Shown here: one piece after another, positions 26,995-38,940 of the stretch
Layout: each line of letters begins with the position of its first letter
Position numbering within the stretch: the stretch's first letter is position 1
DNA from: Linepithema humile
Taxonomy: Eukaryota; Arthropoda; Insecta; Hymenoptera; Formicidae
DNA: 64,000 bases
Direction of reading: 5' to 3'
Assembly (NCBI RefSeq): GCF_040581485.1
Contig: NC_090129.1
Location: 23,876,764-23,940,763 of the forward strand
Made by a program: the position numbers and the translations under genes
Notes under the pieces: model-generated
What the model saw: the letters and a program-made list of their open reading frames with translations, nothing else
Told to the model about the DNA's origin: nothing
Databases searched by the model: none

Positions 26995-29900
26995 TTTGCA
27001 ATATCCTCTGTCAGACTAGCAAACGGCTTGCTAGTCCACTTTAAAAGCCGCAGTCCGTTCTAGGACGCTATTTTGTATTCAGAAAAAATTATATACTTTA
27101 TCCATATTGTAAGCTGTAAGTGCACATGTTTTTTTTTCTAATATATTTAATTTCTTTTCTAATATATTTCTTACGCAATTATAATGTATAAAACGGCAGA
27201 CGACATATAGTGAAAACAAATCGTTTGAGCTGGAGCAAACGTAATTCATTGATTATAATGTCAAAGATAAACAGCGGCGTGTCAACGCCGATGAATCTTA
27301 CAATGTATATAAATATATCCTTATAAATTATGAAAAATGTGTTTATAAAAATAAAATGTACATAATTATTTTCAATGCGGCTTAAGATTCGAGATAATGT
27401 AAAATTTGATATATGTATGTAAAATACATATAAAAAAATTAGTAATGCATTAGATATGCAGTTGCATCGTAACGATGCAGTTTAAAAAATAATCAAGATG
27501 GTAATAAAACATTTCCAAATGTTATCAATGTAACATCTTTGCAATTAATCTTTGCAAATTTTTTGATTGATTATGAAGCATAATCTGACAGATAAAACCC
27601 AAACTGTCATTCAATTTGTATTCAATGTATCAAAAGAATCATGCAAGTAAAATAGCGCAGAGCAAAAAAGGAAATGCATTAGACTCTCTTCACGAGGAAG
27701 TCTGGAAATGTAGTTTGCATCTGCAATATTTGAAACAGCAAATCGACAAACATCATGTGTTAACACAATCTTTGCGTTTTGTAACGCATTAAATAATTTT
27801 TCATGCAAACATTAACAAGAGCTTCAAAGAGCAAGATAGAAATTCATAATGGAATCGTATTACTATCTTATCACAATCTCAAAAAATACAACGTTGAATA
27901 GAAAATATTCCTTTTTATATTATTTGTTTGCTGAAAACAAACATTTTTATGTACATTTTCTCATTACGAGAATCAAAGATCTTTTAGGTTCTAAAAACTA
28001 TATGAATATAAAAATTCATGATTATATATCATCTGCATTTAAAATTTTTGATACATTATGTATTTTGCTAAAACAATATTACAATATCAAATTTGAATAA
28101 AGTTGATAAATACCTTAAATATAGAGAATATTCTAAAAATAAGTGAACTCACTTTATTGCACTTATAAAAATCACATAAATATGACTCTGTAAGTGTATT
28201 CTTTCTGGATTGCAAACACTAAAAATTGGATAATTATTCCGATTAAGTTACATTTCATCGATTCTTCTGTCGCTGAAATATATTGTAGAGGAGATTTTTT
28301 TGAGCAAATCTCCAAGAACCATGTGAGAGACGGCATTGCAAAGATATAACAAATTAAATTTCGAAAGTTTTATGCTTTTTCCTAGCTATAACAGATTGAT
28401 GTTTGCGGTTCGAACCTTGTGTCATTTTTCAATCATCACGTGTGGACGGAAGAAGCTCCGCCCCTTCCCCTGCACCCCCACACGCTCACGTGTGAACGGG
28501 AAAGAAACACGCCCTTTTTTCTGCACCCCCACCCGTCCACGCATGGTGATTGTAAACAAAGTTTTTACAGCGTGCACAAATTTCATTGCTCCTAATATCA
28601 ACTTGCAATACGTAGGAAAAAGTATAAAAATTTCAACTTTTATTTTGTTCTCAACCAAAAGAGCGTCCGCCACTTGGTTTTTACAGGGCTTTTGCTAAAA
28701 AAAAAAACAAAACTTTCCCTGCAACAAATGTCAAAAAAATCGATGAAATGTAACCTAATCTGAAAAATTACCAAAAATTGTAATATTAACAGAAAGACTG
28801 CAACATCTAAATAAACCATCATGCATATAAATATTATGCAATAACAACGTCAAATAATTACATATACTTGATAATTTATTCTGATATAAGAATATATCTT
28901 TCTTAATGTCTAATCAACTTTCAATGTCTATAATCAGAAAGAATATTGTTATTCATATTTATATGATTTTTTTTCTATCAAGTGATCAGTGGAACACACT
29001 GCTAAAGTTTGGTAGAATTCTGTTAAACCCTTTATATATGATGTACCATCAACGCCAAAAAAATTAAAACACTTTTTCTTAAGATTTTAAAGACTTCTCT
29101 TATGATTTTGAAAACACATCCAATATTCAATAACAAAATTTCTTTTTTAGAAATGACAGTTAGTGCAACAGATATGTCCTTAAAAAATAAATTCTCCTAT
29201 TGAATATTAGATATGCACAAATAATCACTGAAAAAAATCTTAATTATTTTGACACCAACTATACTAACACAAAAATCAAATCTTCTAAAATATAATATGG
29301 AATCATATGTATACCGATGTAATATAAAAATAGAGTATTGCAAAATATCATGTAGAAGTAAATATGATAATATAATTTAAATGATAGTCCATATTAGATC
29401 ATTTTAATTATAAAGTATAAAACACATTATTTTAATTATGTGCATATATCACATAATGTGATTCATACATTATTATTAAAATGATCTATATATACATATG
29501 TATGTACAATGCTTACTGTATATTTTATAGCACTTTTGTACCTTTAAACATAGCTCTTTCCGTTTTCAGATTCCATTCAGTAACGCAATAAAAGCTCAAC
29601 AAAATGATCGATGAGAACACAAGCCATAATTATACAGGATATGTCGAACGTGTGACAAATCTGACACACAAAAACACAACTGTCTCTACAGTATACAATA
29701 GAATAATAATGTAGTATGTATTACATATATTTCAATTATAAATAGAATCAAATTAACAATAAAATTGCAAATGTTCGAACAATTATTGTAAATTCTGTAA
29801 AAATATCCTTTCAGATATCTCAAATAATTCAAGAATTAAATTGTTCAAGTATGAGAATATAAGAGAAAGATATTTATAGATTTCGTACCATTTCAGATAT

Positions 29901-31218
29901 GTGCATTTGAGTGCAATGTATTTATATGTATAAATATTGAACAATATAAGACATTTGTGATTTACATGTACAAGACGTTAATGAAAGGTCAGTTTAAAAA
30001 ACAGAGTAAAGAATTTTGAAATTGTAAGAACCTTTAAAAAAAATTTTACTTAAAGAATGTACTAAAGGCAAGGAGGTGTGACTCTGATTAAAAATAAATA
30101 CTTCATTTCCATATTGGACGACGATAAAAGGGTTAGGATTAAGTTACGTTAGGGTTAGGTTTGGTCAAGAACATCAATATAGAATTTATTGATTTTCTAT
30201 ATCAACACTGGCTCGTACAAAGCAAGGGTGTCACAGAATTATTAAATATTTTGTTTGCTTTTGTTCACAATAAACATTATAAAAATATAATATAATTTTA
30301 GTTCACTTTCGTTAGGAAACAAAATCAAATAAAAAATATGTTCGTGTGATAAATTGTCTTGACAGTTTTATTGCAAAAAATATTGTCTCTAAAAAAAGCA
30401 TGATTAAAAACAGAAGTGAAAAGCTACAAATAATTTCGCTAAGTGTCAATGTCAATTTGGATATCATAGACGTGATCTTTAAACGATCTTTATGTTTAAT
30501 CGCAGATATACGAAGTGTGATCATCGGCATTCTTCTCGTGTTCCAAAAATTGAACTCAATCGAAATCATTTTGATTTTGATTACTGATTATGAACATTCT
30601 GAGACACCCCATGTAAGAGCGCAGAACATAACGCCATGGACGGAATTCGTTCGAGTGCTCAAACCTGAGCCCAATATTTTACTAAGACAATAAAAAACGT
30701 ATTTTGCTACTCACAACTGCGTAAATTTGAAAGGCCTTGCTTACACGGCAGTGTATATTATGTTTACTAATCGAGCCGACTGTATTTGCACCAACCCGCA
30801 CCAGCCTACACAGCCATCACCACTGATCAACCACTGATAGTCAGATCAACTGATTGCAATTCACAATTAGTGACAGCTGTGTTCAGAAAGCGCACAATTG
30901 TACAATTGTTGTATAATGGTGGATTCATTTGATATCGAAAATTTACTGACCATCGATTGGTCAATACTTCTTCGAGGCATAAAGAAAAGGAAAACATTTC
31001 ATGCCAACTGAATAACAAAAATGCACCAAGTTGGGTACGGACAGAGAGAAACCAGGTTTCTCTCTGGTACGGAGAAATTCAAAAGTTGGCAACAATAGGT
31101 GTTTGATGATTTCGTCTGACGTGTAAGCAAGTTGCAGCAAACTGCATCATCAGTAGGTTAGGTTAAAATACTGTATCGTGTCGGAAAGTTTTTTTTCTCA
31201 TTAAAATATTGTCAAATC
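26995..31218. other. spacer between divergent YLPM1 and SRPRA
   Basis: No gene is supported. The YLPM1 end carries its 5' leader and promoter. The middle holds a GC-rich fold-back at 28430-28552. TTAGG-type telomere-like motifs occur at 30130-30161 and 31155-31165. A small palindrome (AGAGAGAAACC/GGTTTCTCTCT) lies at about 31043-31064, shortly before the SRPRA start. Open frames up to about 115 codons exist but look like AT-rich chance frames. Confidence 0.65.
28430..28552. repeat. GC-rich fold-back element with internal 50-bp duplication
   Basis: The ends form an imperfect inverted pair: CAATCATCACGTGTGGACGG at 28430-28449 against the complement of 28532-28552. The interior consists of two head-to-tail copies of a roughly 50-base unit starting near 28439 and 28489, both holding CTGCACCCCCAC. 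It is far more GC-rich than the flanks. It may be a very small MITE or a structured regulatory element; no coding is evident. Confidence 0.6.
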
Positions 31219-34200
31219 ATGCTCGATCTCTTCACAATATTTAGTAAGGGTGGCATAGTGCTCTGGTGCTTTCAGAGCACATCACAAATTTTTGCACCCA
31301 GTGTCAATGCCCTGATAAGAAGTGTCATATTGCAGGTAAATTAAAAAACCCACTTTTTTTGACAGATCGATCTGTCTGTCAACCTTTGACCTCGAACTGT
31401 TTGACGCATTTCTTCAAGCTCGTTCAATTATTTAATTGTTTTCTCGATTAATTGTTTATTTTTAAAATATCACAGAATTTCACAGATTTCTAACATTTTA
31501 AAACTTTGCCATTATTTTAAAATAAAATGTATAAAAAATAAATATTATTTGACATCAAAACTATATATTAAAATATATAAATATTAATTTAAAGTTACAA
31601 ATATATAAAAATAGTGTAAGGACTAAATTAAATGTACCATATGGTTGATCAAATTAACGTCATTGTTTGACAGATTTTCTATTTACACTTGTAAAATAAA
31701 AATTAATTTATATTAATTTATATTGATTATATTGCAAAAAATTGGTACCATTTTTTATTTTGATGTTATACAATATAACTAATGAATGAGCAAAAGTTTT
31801 AATTCATTAAATTAATTAAATGTAATTTTGATTTGTAAGAAGTAAGTATATCATCAAATAAGTTCTTTTCATTATTTTCAGTGTTAATGAAAAATAGAAC
31901 TCTTTACAGAAGTCAATTTTTTTTAAATTAAAATGACTTAAGTAGAAATTTTTGCAATTTTATTAGTTTAAGTTATAAATTTTTAATTTAATAAAATCTT
32001 AAATTATTAATTATATAAACAATAAAGTTTTATATATAATAAATATTTGTCAGATAGTTTAGCTATAACTTTAGCAAAAATAAAATTTTTCAAGAAAGTT
32101 TCTTTCATAGGAACGTACAGGGAATCACAGTTTCGAGCATGATTCTTTGCGATTGCAATATAAACTCGACAACGAGTTTGAATTAATATTTGTGGTGGCA
32201 TATCAAAAAATACTACAGTTATCTTATGTGGATAAATTCTTGAACGACATCCATTTAGAATTCAGGGATCGTTTCAAGAATGAATTGGAAAATTCGAATT
32301 GGTTTAGCAACTTTGAATTCGAGCAGACTTATAATCTTGTGCTTGAACGGGCCGAACAATGGTCTCGCACGCAGGCCAAAATGCCGAAGCAAATGCGTAC
32401 CTTTGACGAAAGTCAGAAGTCTAAAAAGACTGTTGCTAGTATGATTGAAAGAAAGGATGATAAAGAAGATAAGAAATCAGGTATGATTATAATTAATACA
32501 ATGTAACAATTGAGGAATTGGATGCAATAACGTTATGAATAGCTTTACTTATTATTGAAAAAAAAACATAACATAATAAAATTTGAATAATTTTGAAAGA
32601 AAAGAATATGAGGTGAACAGATGCGTAATTCTATCATATTTCAATAATTTTGTATATTACAATTTCCTTTTTTAGTTATTTAATAATATAATATTGCACT
32701 TATAGTTTACGTACACTGTAAAATAGCACACTGTAAAATAGCAAATTTGAATAATATTTAATATAAAATTATAAGGCATTTTCACTTAAGTAATAATGCT
32801 TTTTCTTCTTTGGGTAATACTAACGAAAAATTGGAATTTTCTTCTTCGCTTCTAGGTAAAAAGAAGAAAGCAATAAATTCTAATGGGGATTATCATAGTA
32901 AGTAAAGTTTATGGAATCTTTCTATGCTGGTGTATCATTGCATGAAACTACGCACTATTGCATGTTCATAATAAATGCTATTCACAGGCATTTTGTAGTA
33001 TTTTTTTGAAAACAATACCTTATATAAAAAAATTTGATTACATATTTTTCAAATATAAGATTGATCATTCTTCTGGTTGTACTATTAATAACAAATCACT
33101 TTATATAATTGCTCAAATATTTCTAATCTATTAATTTTTTATCGAACATTTTACATTAAATTGAGAAACGTAACTATTTTTTTGAATTAGTTGGAAATTA
33201 TATTTTTTAAACATTTTTTGTGATATTTTGGTATTGCAGCAAAAATTCAAGAAATTCCAAAGCAAGAGCTACCAAAACAGCAAGTGGAACATAATGGAGA
33301 ACTTGACGAAGAGATACTGATTGCCAATCGCATGAAACTTGCTCAGAAAATGTCAGGGCAAAAGAAAAAAGCTGACAAGCAGTAAGCGTGTGTTATTTTA
33401 ATAAGAAACTAGAAAATGTCAATAATGAAATATCGAATAGACATTATCAAACGTTTAAATACAAAAAATTATATTACTTCGATTTTATCTCATAAAAAAA
33501 TAATTCGAAGACAAATGAAAATTGAATTATGAGTACATCTATTATTAATATTTGGATATTTTTTATAGTTTTATATTTAGAAATTTATTATTATTATTGA
33601 AGTTATATAGATAAAACATGTAATGATAAATATTATCTTAGGAAGAGTCCTAAGCCTGAGAAAGCCGGCAAAAAACCACGCATCTGGGAATTGGGTGGAA
33701 CAACCAAAGATCTCGCTACTCTGGAGCGAACCAAAGATAAACCAGAAGAGAGCGGTGATTATGTAGCAGCCGATACAGCTGTAATGTCTTTTCTTTTTTC
33801 TATTTACTTTAAATTCATTTATTTCTTGTTTTACTTTGATAGTGCAAGAGTTTCACGAATTTGATTAGTCTAATTTGGTTAATCAAATTGTTTTTTAGAT
33901 AAAATAAATTGATTCTTAACTAGTAAAATTTAAAGTCTCTAATATTCGCTTGTTATATATACTTTTATTACTTTATGTAGCTAGTTGGACAGATGAAAGG
34001 TGGCATACGCGATCTCGAAGTGAATAGCGATTCTGAGGACGACTCCGATCAGGAGATGGAGTATTCCAAGCCACAAGTGCAGAAGAAGACTAGTATGTTC
34101 TCTATGTTTAAAAGCCTAGTTGGTAGCAAATCTCTAAAGCACGAAGACATGTTGCCGGTTTTGGAGAAACTGAAGGACCATTTGATCACTAAAAATGTCG

Positions 34201-35419
34201 CCGCTGACATATCTCAGAAATTGTGCGATTCTGTTGGCACAAAGCTGGAAGGAAAGGTGCTTGGCACCTTCGACAGCGTGGCTAGCACCGTAAAGGCCAC
34301 TTTGACAGACGCCTTAGTGCAGATACTGTCACCTAAAAGGAGAATCGACATTTTGCGTGATGCTTTAGAAGCGAAGAAGAGTATTAGACCTTATGTTATG
34401 ACGTTTTGCGGTGTCAATGGGGTTGGCAAGTCGACAAATCTTGCGAAGATTTGCTTCTGGCTGATAGAGAATAATTTCCGCGTGTTGATTGCCGCCTGCG
34501 ATACATTCAGGTAAATTGATATACTCATATATAATAAAAAGCATGCAAATATGACACATTAAACTATTTTGAAATTTGTAATTTTAGAGAAAAAATTTTA
34601 AAAAATTACATAAAAATATTATATAGAATTCCAGAAACTTAATGTATATTATTTTAAGCCAATAAACAATTAATTTATATTAATAGTAATAATAATAATG
34701 ATGTAACTTATTAGAGCTGGAGCAGTCGAGCAGCTGAGAACACACATGCGACACTTGAACGCCTTGCATCCACCAGAGAAGCATGGGAATCAAACAATGG
34801 TGCAATTATACGAGAAGGGTTACGGCAAGGATGCCGCGGGCATCGCCATGGAGGCGATTCGTTTCGCCAAGGATTCCCGATTTGATATTGTCTTGGTCGA
34901 CACTGCCGGTAGAATGCAAGATAATGAACCGCTGATGCGAGCCTTGGCAAAACTAATAAAGGTGAACGAACCGGATTTGGTATTGTTTGTTGGAGAAGCT
35001 CTTGTTGGCAATGAAGCTGTGGATCAGCTGGTGAAATTCAATCAGGCTTTAGCTGACTACAGTCAGTCTGCGAATCCTCATATTATCGATGGTATCGTCC
35101 TAACGAAGTTTGATACAATCGATGATAAGGTAAAGTTTTTCTTCTTTATGTGACATTTTTTTGTCTTGTCTTGTCATCTTTTAATTTTAGTACTTATAAT
35201 TTTACACATAAATTTAATATATAATAAAGTATCATATATAGATATAATAAATATACATTTATTAATATATAATTTTTTATCTAACTTTTACAGGTTGGTG
35301 CAGCCATCACAATGACATACATCACTGGTCAACCTATTGTTTTTGTTGGAACTGGCCAAACTTACACAGATCTAAAGTCATTGAATGCCAAAGCTGTGGT
35401 GCACGCTTTGATGAAATAA
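31219..35419 (+). CDS. SRPRA: signal recognition particle receptor subunit alpha (docking protein)
   Basis: Eight coding exons: 31219-31335, 32111-32480, 32856-32897, 33240-33381, 33642-33780, 33981-34510, 34715-35129 and 35294-35419; 1881 nt, 626 residues, the usual family length. Exons 1-2 give the SRX domain (MLDLFTIFSKGGIVLW, HDSLRLQYKLDNEFEL) that binds SRP receptor beta at the ER membrane. A charged linker follows, then an SRP-type NG GTPase: G1 GVNGVGKSTNLAK near residue 420, DTFRAGAVEQL across the exon 6/7 join, G3 DTAGRMQDN, G4 TKFDTIDDK and the closing FVGTGQTYTDL. The protein docks SRP-ribosome complexes at the ER and hydrolyses GTP together with SRP54. All motif residues are intact. 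An AATAAA lies 18 bases past the stop. Confidence 0.96.
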
Positions 35420-35436
35420 ATATTCCAAGAAATGAT

Positions 35437-35442
35437 AATAAA
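35437..35442 (+). terminator. poly(A) signal of SRPRA
   Basis: AATAAA 18 bases after the stop codon; another overlaps the stop at 35415-35420. A short 3' UTR is expected. Confidence 0.55.
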
Positions 35443-36831
35443 TCTTTCATGATATCCTGATTATATTATGTGTAGTTTATTCAAGCTTACACAATGACCG
35501 ATTTTAACAAAATAATTTCTACAAAACAAGCAAGTAATACGAGTTAATTTTAGCAAATTTCAACTGTTAGAACGGAGAATGCTTAATTGCGTCCTCCAAT
35601 TTTTTCAATGGTCTGAGGACACCCAATCACGTCTTCCAATCTCAACTATAACATAATCAATATGTGCACTCAATAAGGAAGGAGAAAGTTCGTTTTGTGC
35701 ATCGACTATCTTAAACTGATACAAATTGAACTAATCAGATGTTATCAAAGGCAGGGTACAATTACATTGTACCAAGAATAGCACAATTGTTATATCTTGA
35801 CTCCAAAATGTGGTGTCTGAGTAAGTAATTTTTTACAAATTGCAATAAACTTGTACTATACACTACACAAATGACATACAAATACCATCTTTTTGGTAAT
35901 CTGCTGCGATTTATGCATAAATTTAAGATACTTAAAATTGTAGTCGTCAAGTAATTAGCAGCAGGATGGTAGAATACGAAAATCAAACTGATAATTTGGA
36001 GTATGCAAAATACGAAGAAAAATGAAGAGAATAATGGTGGTGGCACATCTAAAATATAAATGAGATAAATAAAATATGAAAAAAAATATATATAAGAAAA
36101 TCATGTTTTATATTTTATTATATTATACAATTTATTACGATCTCCCCAAAAATAAAAAAAAACGTTTAATTTTTATCAAGATGAACAAGTAGTATCGAAG
36201 CGATTTTGAGCTTGATCTTTTGATTTTTGAATGCCGCTCTGCACAGAGTAGTTTCTGAACGCACCCAGTGCTGGCAAATACCGACTACCGACATCTTACG
36301 TTCGTGATTCGAGATTGTGCGATACATATATTATATAATTTCGTTCACTTATCGGGATTAGGGATTGATCTAAAACTGTAAGTAATTTAGAAATATAATT
36401 AAGTATAAGATTAAACAAGAAAGCAAATGTGTTATAATTTGGTATCGTGCTGTGCATTAATTTCTGAAGATAAATAGGTTATATTGTTACGTGTCACTTT
36501 GAAGGTTGGAGTTATGACATACAAATCGTACCGTTTCAAATGTAAATTTCCAATTTATTATATTAATAGTGTTACGTGCAATTTATATATATGAAATATT
36601 TGTTTATATTTTATCTGAATATATAACGAAAAGAAACTTTTATGTTATTTTTGTAAGTTATCGATAGATAACCTATACATGTAATCACGTTTGACACTAA
36701 GCACATTTACGCTTACTTTGTGATTTTTTCATCAATTATTAATGTTTAAACTGATTTATTATGATTTCTATTATCATCTACACTATCAGATTCTAATAAT
36801 TTAATTAAAATATCTTTGTTACAGAATCAAC
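35443..36831. other. spacer with 5' leader of the small membrane protein gene
   Basis: No coding sequence is seen. A noncoding first exon of the downstream gene probably ends near 36378, where CTGTAAGTAAT gives a good donor; the matching acceptor TTGTTACAG lies just before the ATG at 36832. The remainder is AT-rich. Confidence 0.5.
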
Positions 36832-37141
36832 ATGTCTGAATCTGGATCATATCGACCTATGAAATATCCATATACTTTATCCGCAAAGGTTGCTCAGTTT
36901 CCATTCAGATATTATGTGAACCATAGTTGGATGTTTAAGTATTGGCTCATCGGTATAGGAATATCACTACCTCTGTTTTACAAAATACAAAAGTTATGTA
37001 AGTGTTGCAATTTGTTTTCATATGCTGAGTGAAAGGTATATGTATAATTTATTATCTCCAATTTCAGCATATTCTCCTGAGAATGTTAAGAAATGGAAGA
37101 AAACTCATCACGATATGTTCACTGGCGCTGATCATCATTAA
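36832..37141 (+). CDS. 79-residue single-pass membrane protein, function unknown
   Basis: Two coding exons, 36832-36997 and 37068-37141 (phase 1 join, T+CA), giving 79 residues. The ATG sits in AATCAACATGTC, directly after a good acceptor. The N-terminal part is polar and aromatic (MKYPYTLSAKVAQFPFRYYV). A hydrophobic segment, FKYWLIGIGISLPLFYKI, at about residues 36-53 could cross a membrane. The C-terminus is lysine/histidine-rich (VKKWKKTHHDMF). Size, basic tail and central helix recall accessory subunits of mitochondrial membrane complexes, but I cannot name the family. AATAAA at 37210-37215 gives a short 3' UTR. The short spliced frame with clean splice sites makes it very likely a real gene. 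Confidence 0.8.
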
Positions 37142-37209
37142 AGTAAAATTACAATTGTTAGACAACTGTTAACATGTAAGATAATCTGTAATCCATCACA
37201 TAATGGATA

Positions 37210-37215
37210 AATAAA
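37210..37215 (+). terminator. poly(A) signal of the small membrane protein gene
   Basis: AATAAA 68 bases past the stop at 37141, the first such hexamer downstream. Confidence 0.5.
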
Positions 37216-37337
37216 TTTGATCCGTAATCAAATTATGTAGAGATGATTGAGGAGAATAGATTGTTTAAAAAAAAACTTATTTCAAGTATTTTAATAATTG
37301 CAGTTTAAAGTAAATCGATTTTAATGGTAAACAGAAG

Positions 37338-37443
37338 TTACAAGCCGCCGATCGATCGACACATTTGTGGATCTTTTGCGACAGGGTCAGCTCTGCCTTT
37401 ATCGATGTGAGCTTTAAAAGAGCAATCCGTTGAAAGTTCCGAA
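37338..37443 (-). CDS. candidate terminal coding exon, unidentified
   Basis: On the minus strand GTGTGCACAG is followed by an open frame of 34 codons ending in TAA (37340-37338). It contains DCSFKAHIDKGRADPV and ends PQMCRSIGGL. Local composition is GC-rich like nearby exons. No confident upstream exon was found; a short ATG frame at about 37555 (MNAEDCAGIVLKVC) has no phase-compatible donor that I trust. It may be the last exon of a small secreted or mitochondrial protein gene, or chance. Confidence 0.3.
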
Positions 37444-38940
37444 CTGTGCACACGGCGTGCGACGCATATCAGTCGTGAGAGTTTAAATTTAATTTACGTG
37501 TGACGCACCATGCACGCGCAAACTTTCAGGACGATTCCGGCGCAATCTTCTGCGTTCATTATCATAATACTGTATCATTATATTATCGCAGAAACGTTCA
37601 ACATTTAATCCGCGAAACGTGTTTGCATTTTGCATTTAAATATCACTAACACTAACTAATCTGGACTGCTTTATCATAGTTTACAAAAAAACTCTTGTTC
37701 TACTGTTTTCAAAATATTTTTAATTATTTCAAAACAAGTCAAAAATAGAACTTTATACATTTGTTCTTTCAAAACTACTTTTCAGTGTAAAAATTTATTT
37801 TATCTCAAATTTTTTCAGAGATTTGCAAGAGAAAATTTCAAAAGTATTTGTGTAAAAAATACAATGACGATAACAAATATAAAAAAGCGGATGAACTAGG
37901 AAAATGATTAATCTTAAATTTAAAAATCTGTTTGAAGCTCTATATTACCAAAATAATCATAAAAAATATACATGACTAAAAAGAACTTTTTTTTATATGA
38001 ATGCTTTGTACAAGTTCATTAATATTTCATAACTTGTTTAAATTTAGTTTGAAATTGTAAAACGGTAAAAAAAACAGCAGACGAAAAATAAGTACTATTG
38101 ACAGTGAACAGAAATTTTCTAAAAAATAATGCGAAGATAACAATTTTTGCAGTTGACAATAGTTATAAAACACGTAGTATAAAAGTATCCAATTTTATTG
38201 TCAAGATCTACAAACAAATTTGTGAATAACGTCTTATATCTCTTATGAGTTTTCCGAAAGCTATCCTCGTATTCTATGATAAAAATTTGCGCATAGATTA
38301 TCCAGAGAAAAACAAAATTTGCATAATGTAATTCACCATACAGTTAACGTTGCTTAATTTAACTACAGCGAAGAGTATATATGCTGTTGACTCTATGCGA
38401 ATAATATTAAAATAATAATAATAAATAATTGTCAATGCGAGAATATATTGAGAATCTTTTCTTGTTTACACTTATAGAGAAAATAGTTATTACTCTTGTA
38501 CTGATCAAAGCAAGTGGAACTAATTAATTGTATATGTTCGTTTTAAAATGTTCTATACGTGCGATATCTAAAAGTATGCGTATGCATTCCTGCAAATAAT
38601 ACTGAGTACATCTTTATTACAAGAAGCCTCGAACAAATCGGCTCAAAGAAAAACAATAAATCTTCCATCGTGTAGAAAAAAATTTTTGCAAAAATAAACC
38701 TTTCAGAGAGTTGTACTATCCCTTGAATTATCGACACAATTTCTTATTACTCACTGTAGAAAGAATCAGTACACAATTTACAAAACGTCCCAAGAACTAC
38801 ATGTGGAATCCGCTTACCACTCGGTATCGATTAAGTGAGTCCGTGTGCTGTGTTTAAAATATATAAAATTTATGAGAGCAGCACACAGATTTCAATCTCA
38901 CGAGTACACTGCGCTACACTGAGATATATGTACTCCGCTT
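37444..38940. other. spacer and Acf1 3' UTR
   Basis: AT-rich sequence without supported genes. The part next to 38940 is the Acf1 3' UTR. A minus-strand poly(A) hexamer (TTTATT on +) lies at 38613-38618. Confidence 0.5.

Noticed and set aside
30346..30693. 115-codon open frame on +
   Set aside because: No ATG context or splice partners, AT-driven composition, an equally open frame on the other strand, and no recognisable domain.
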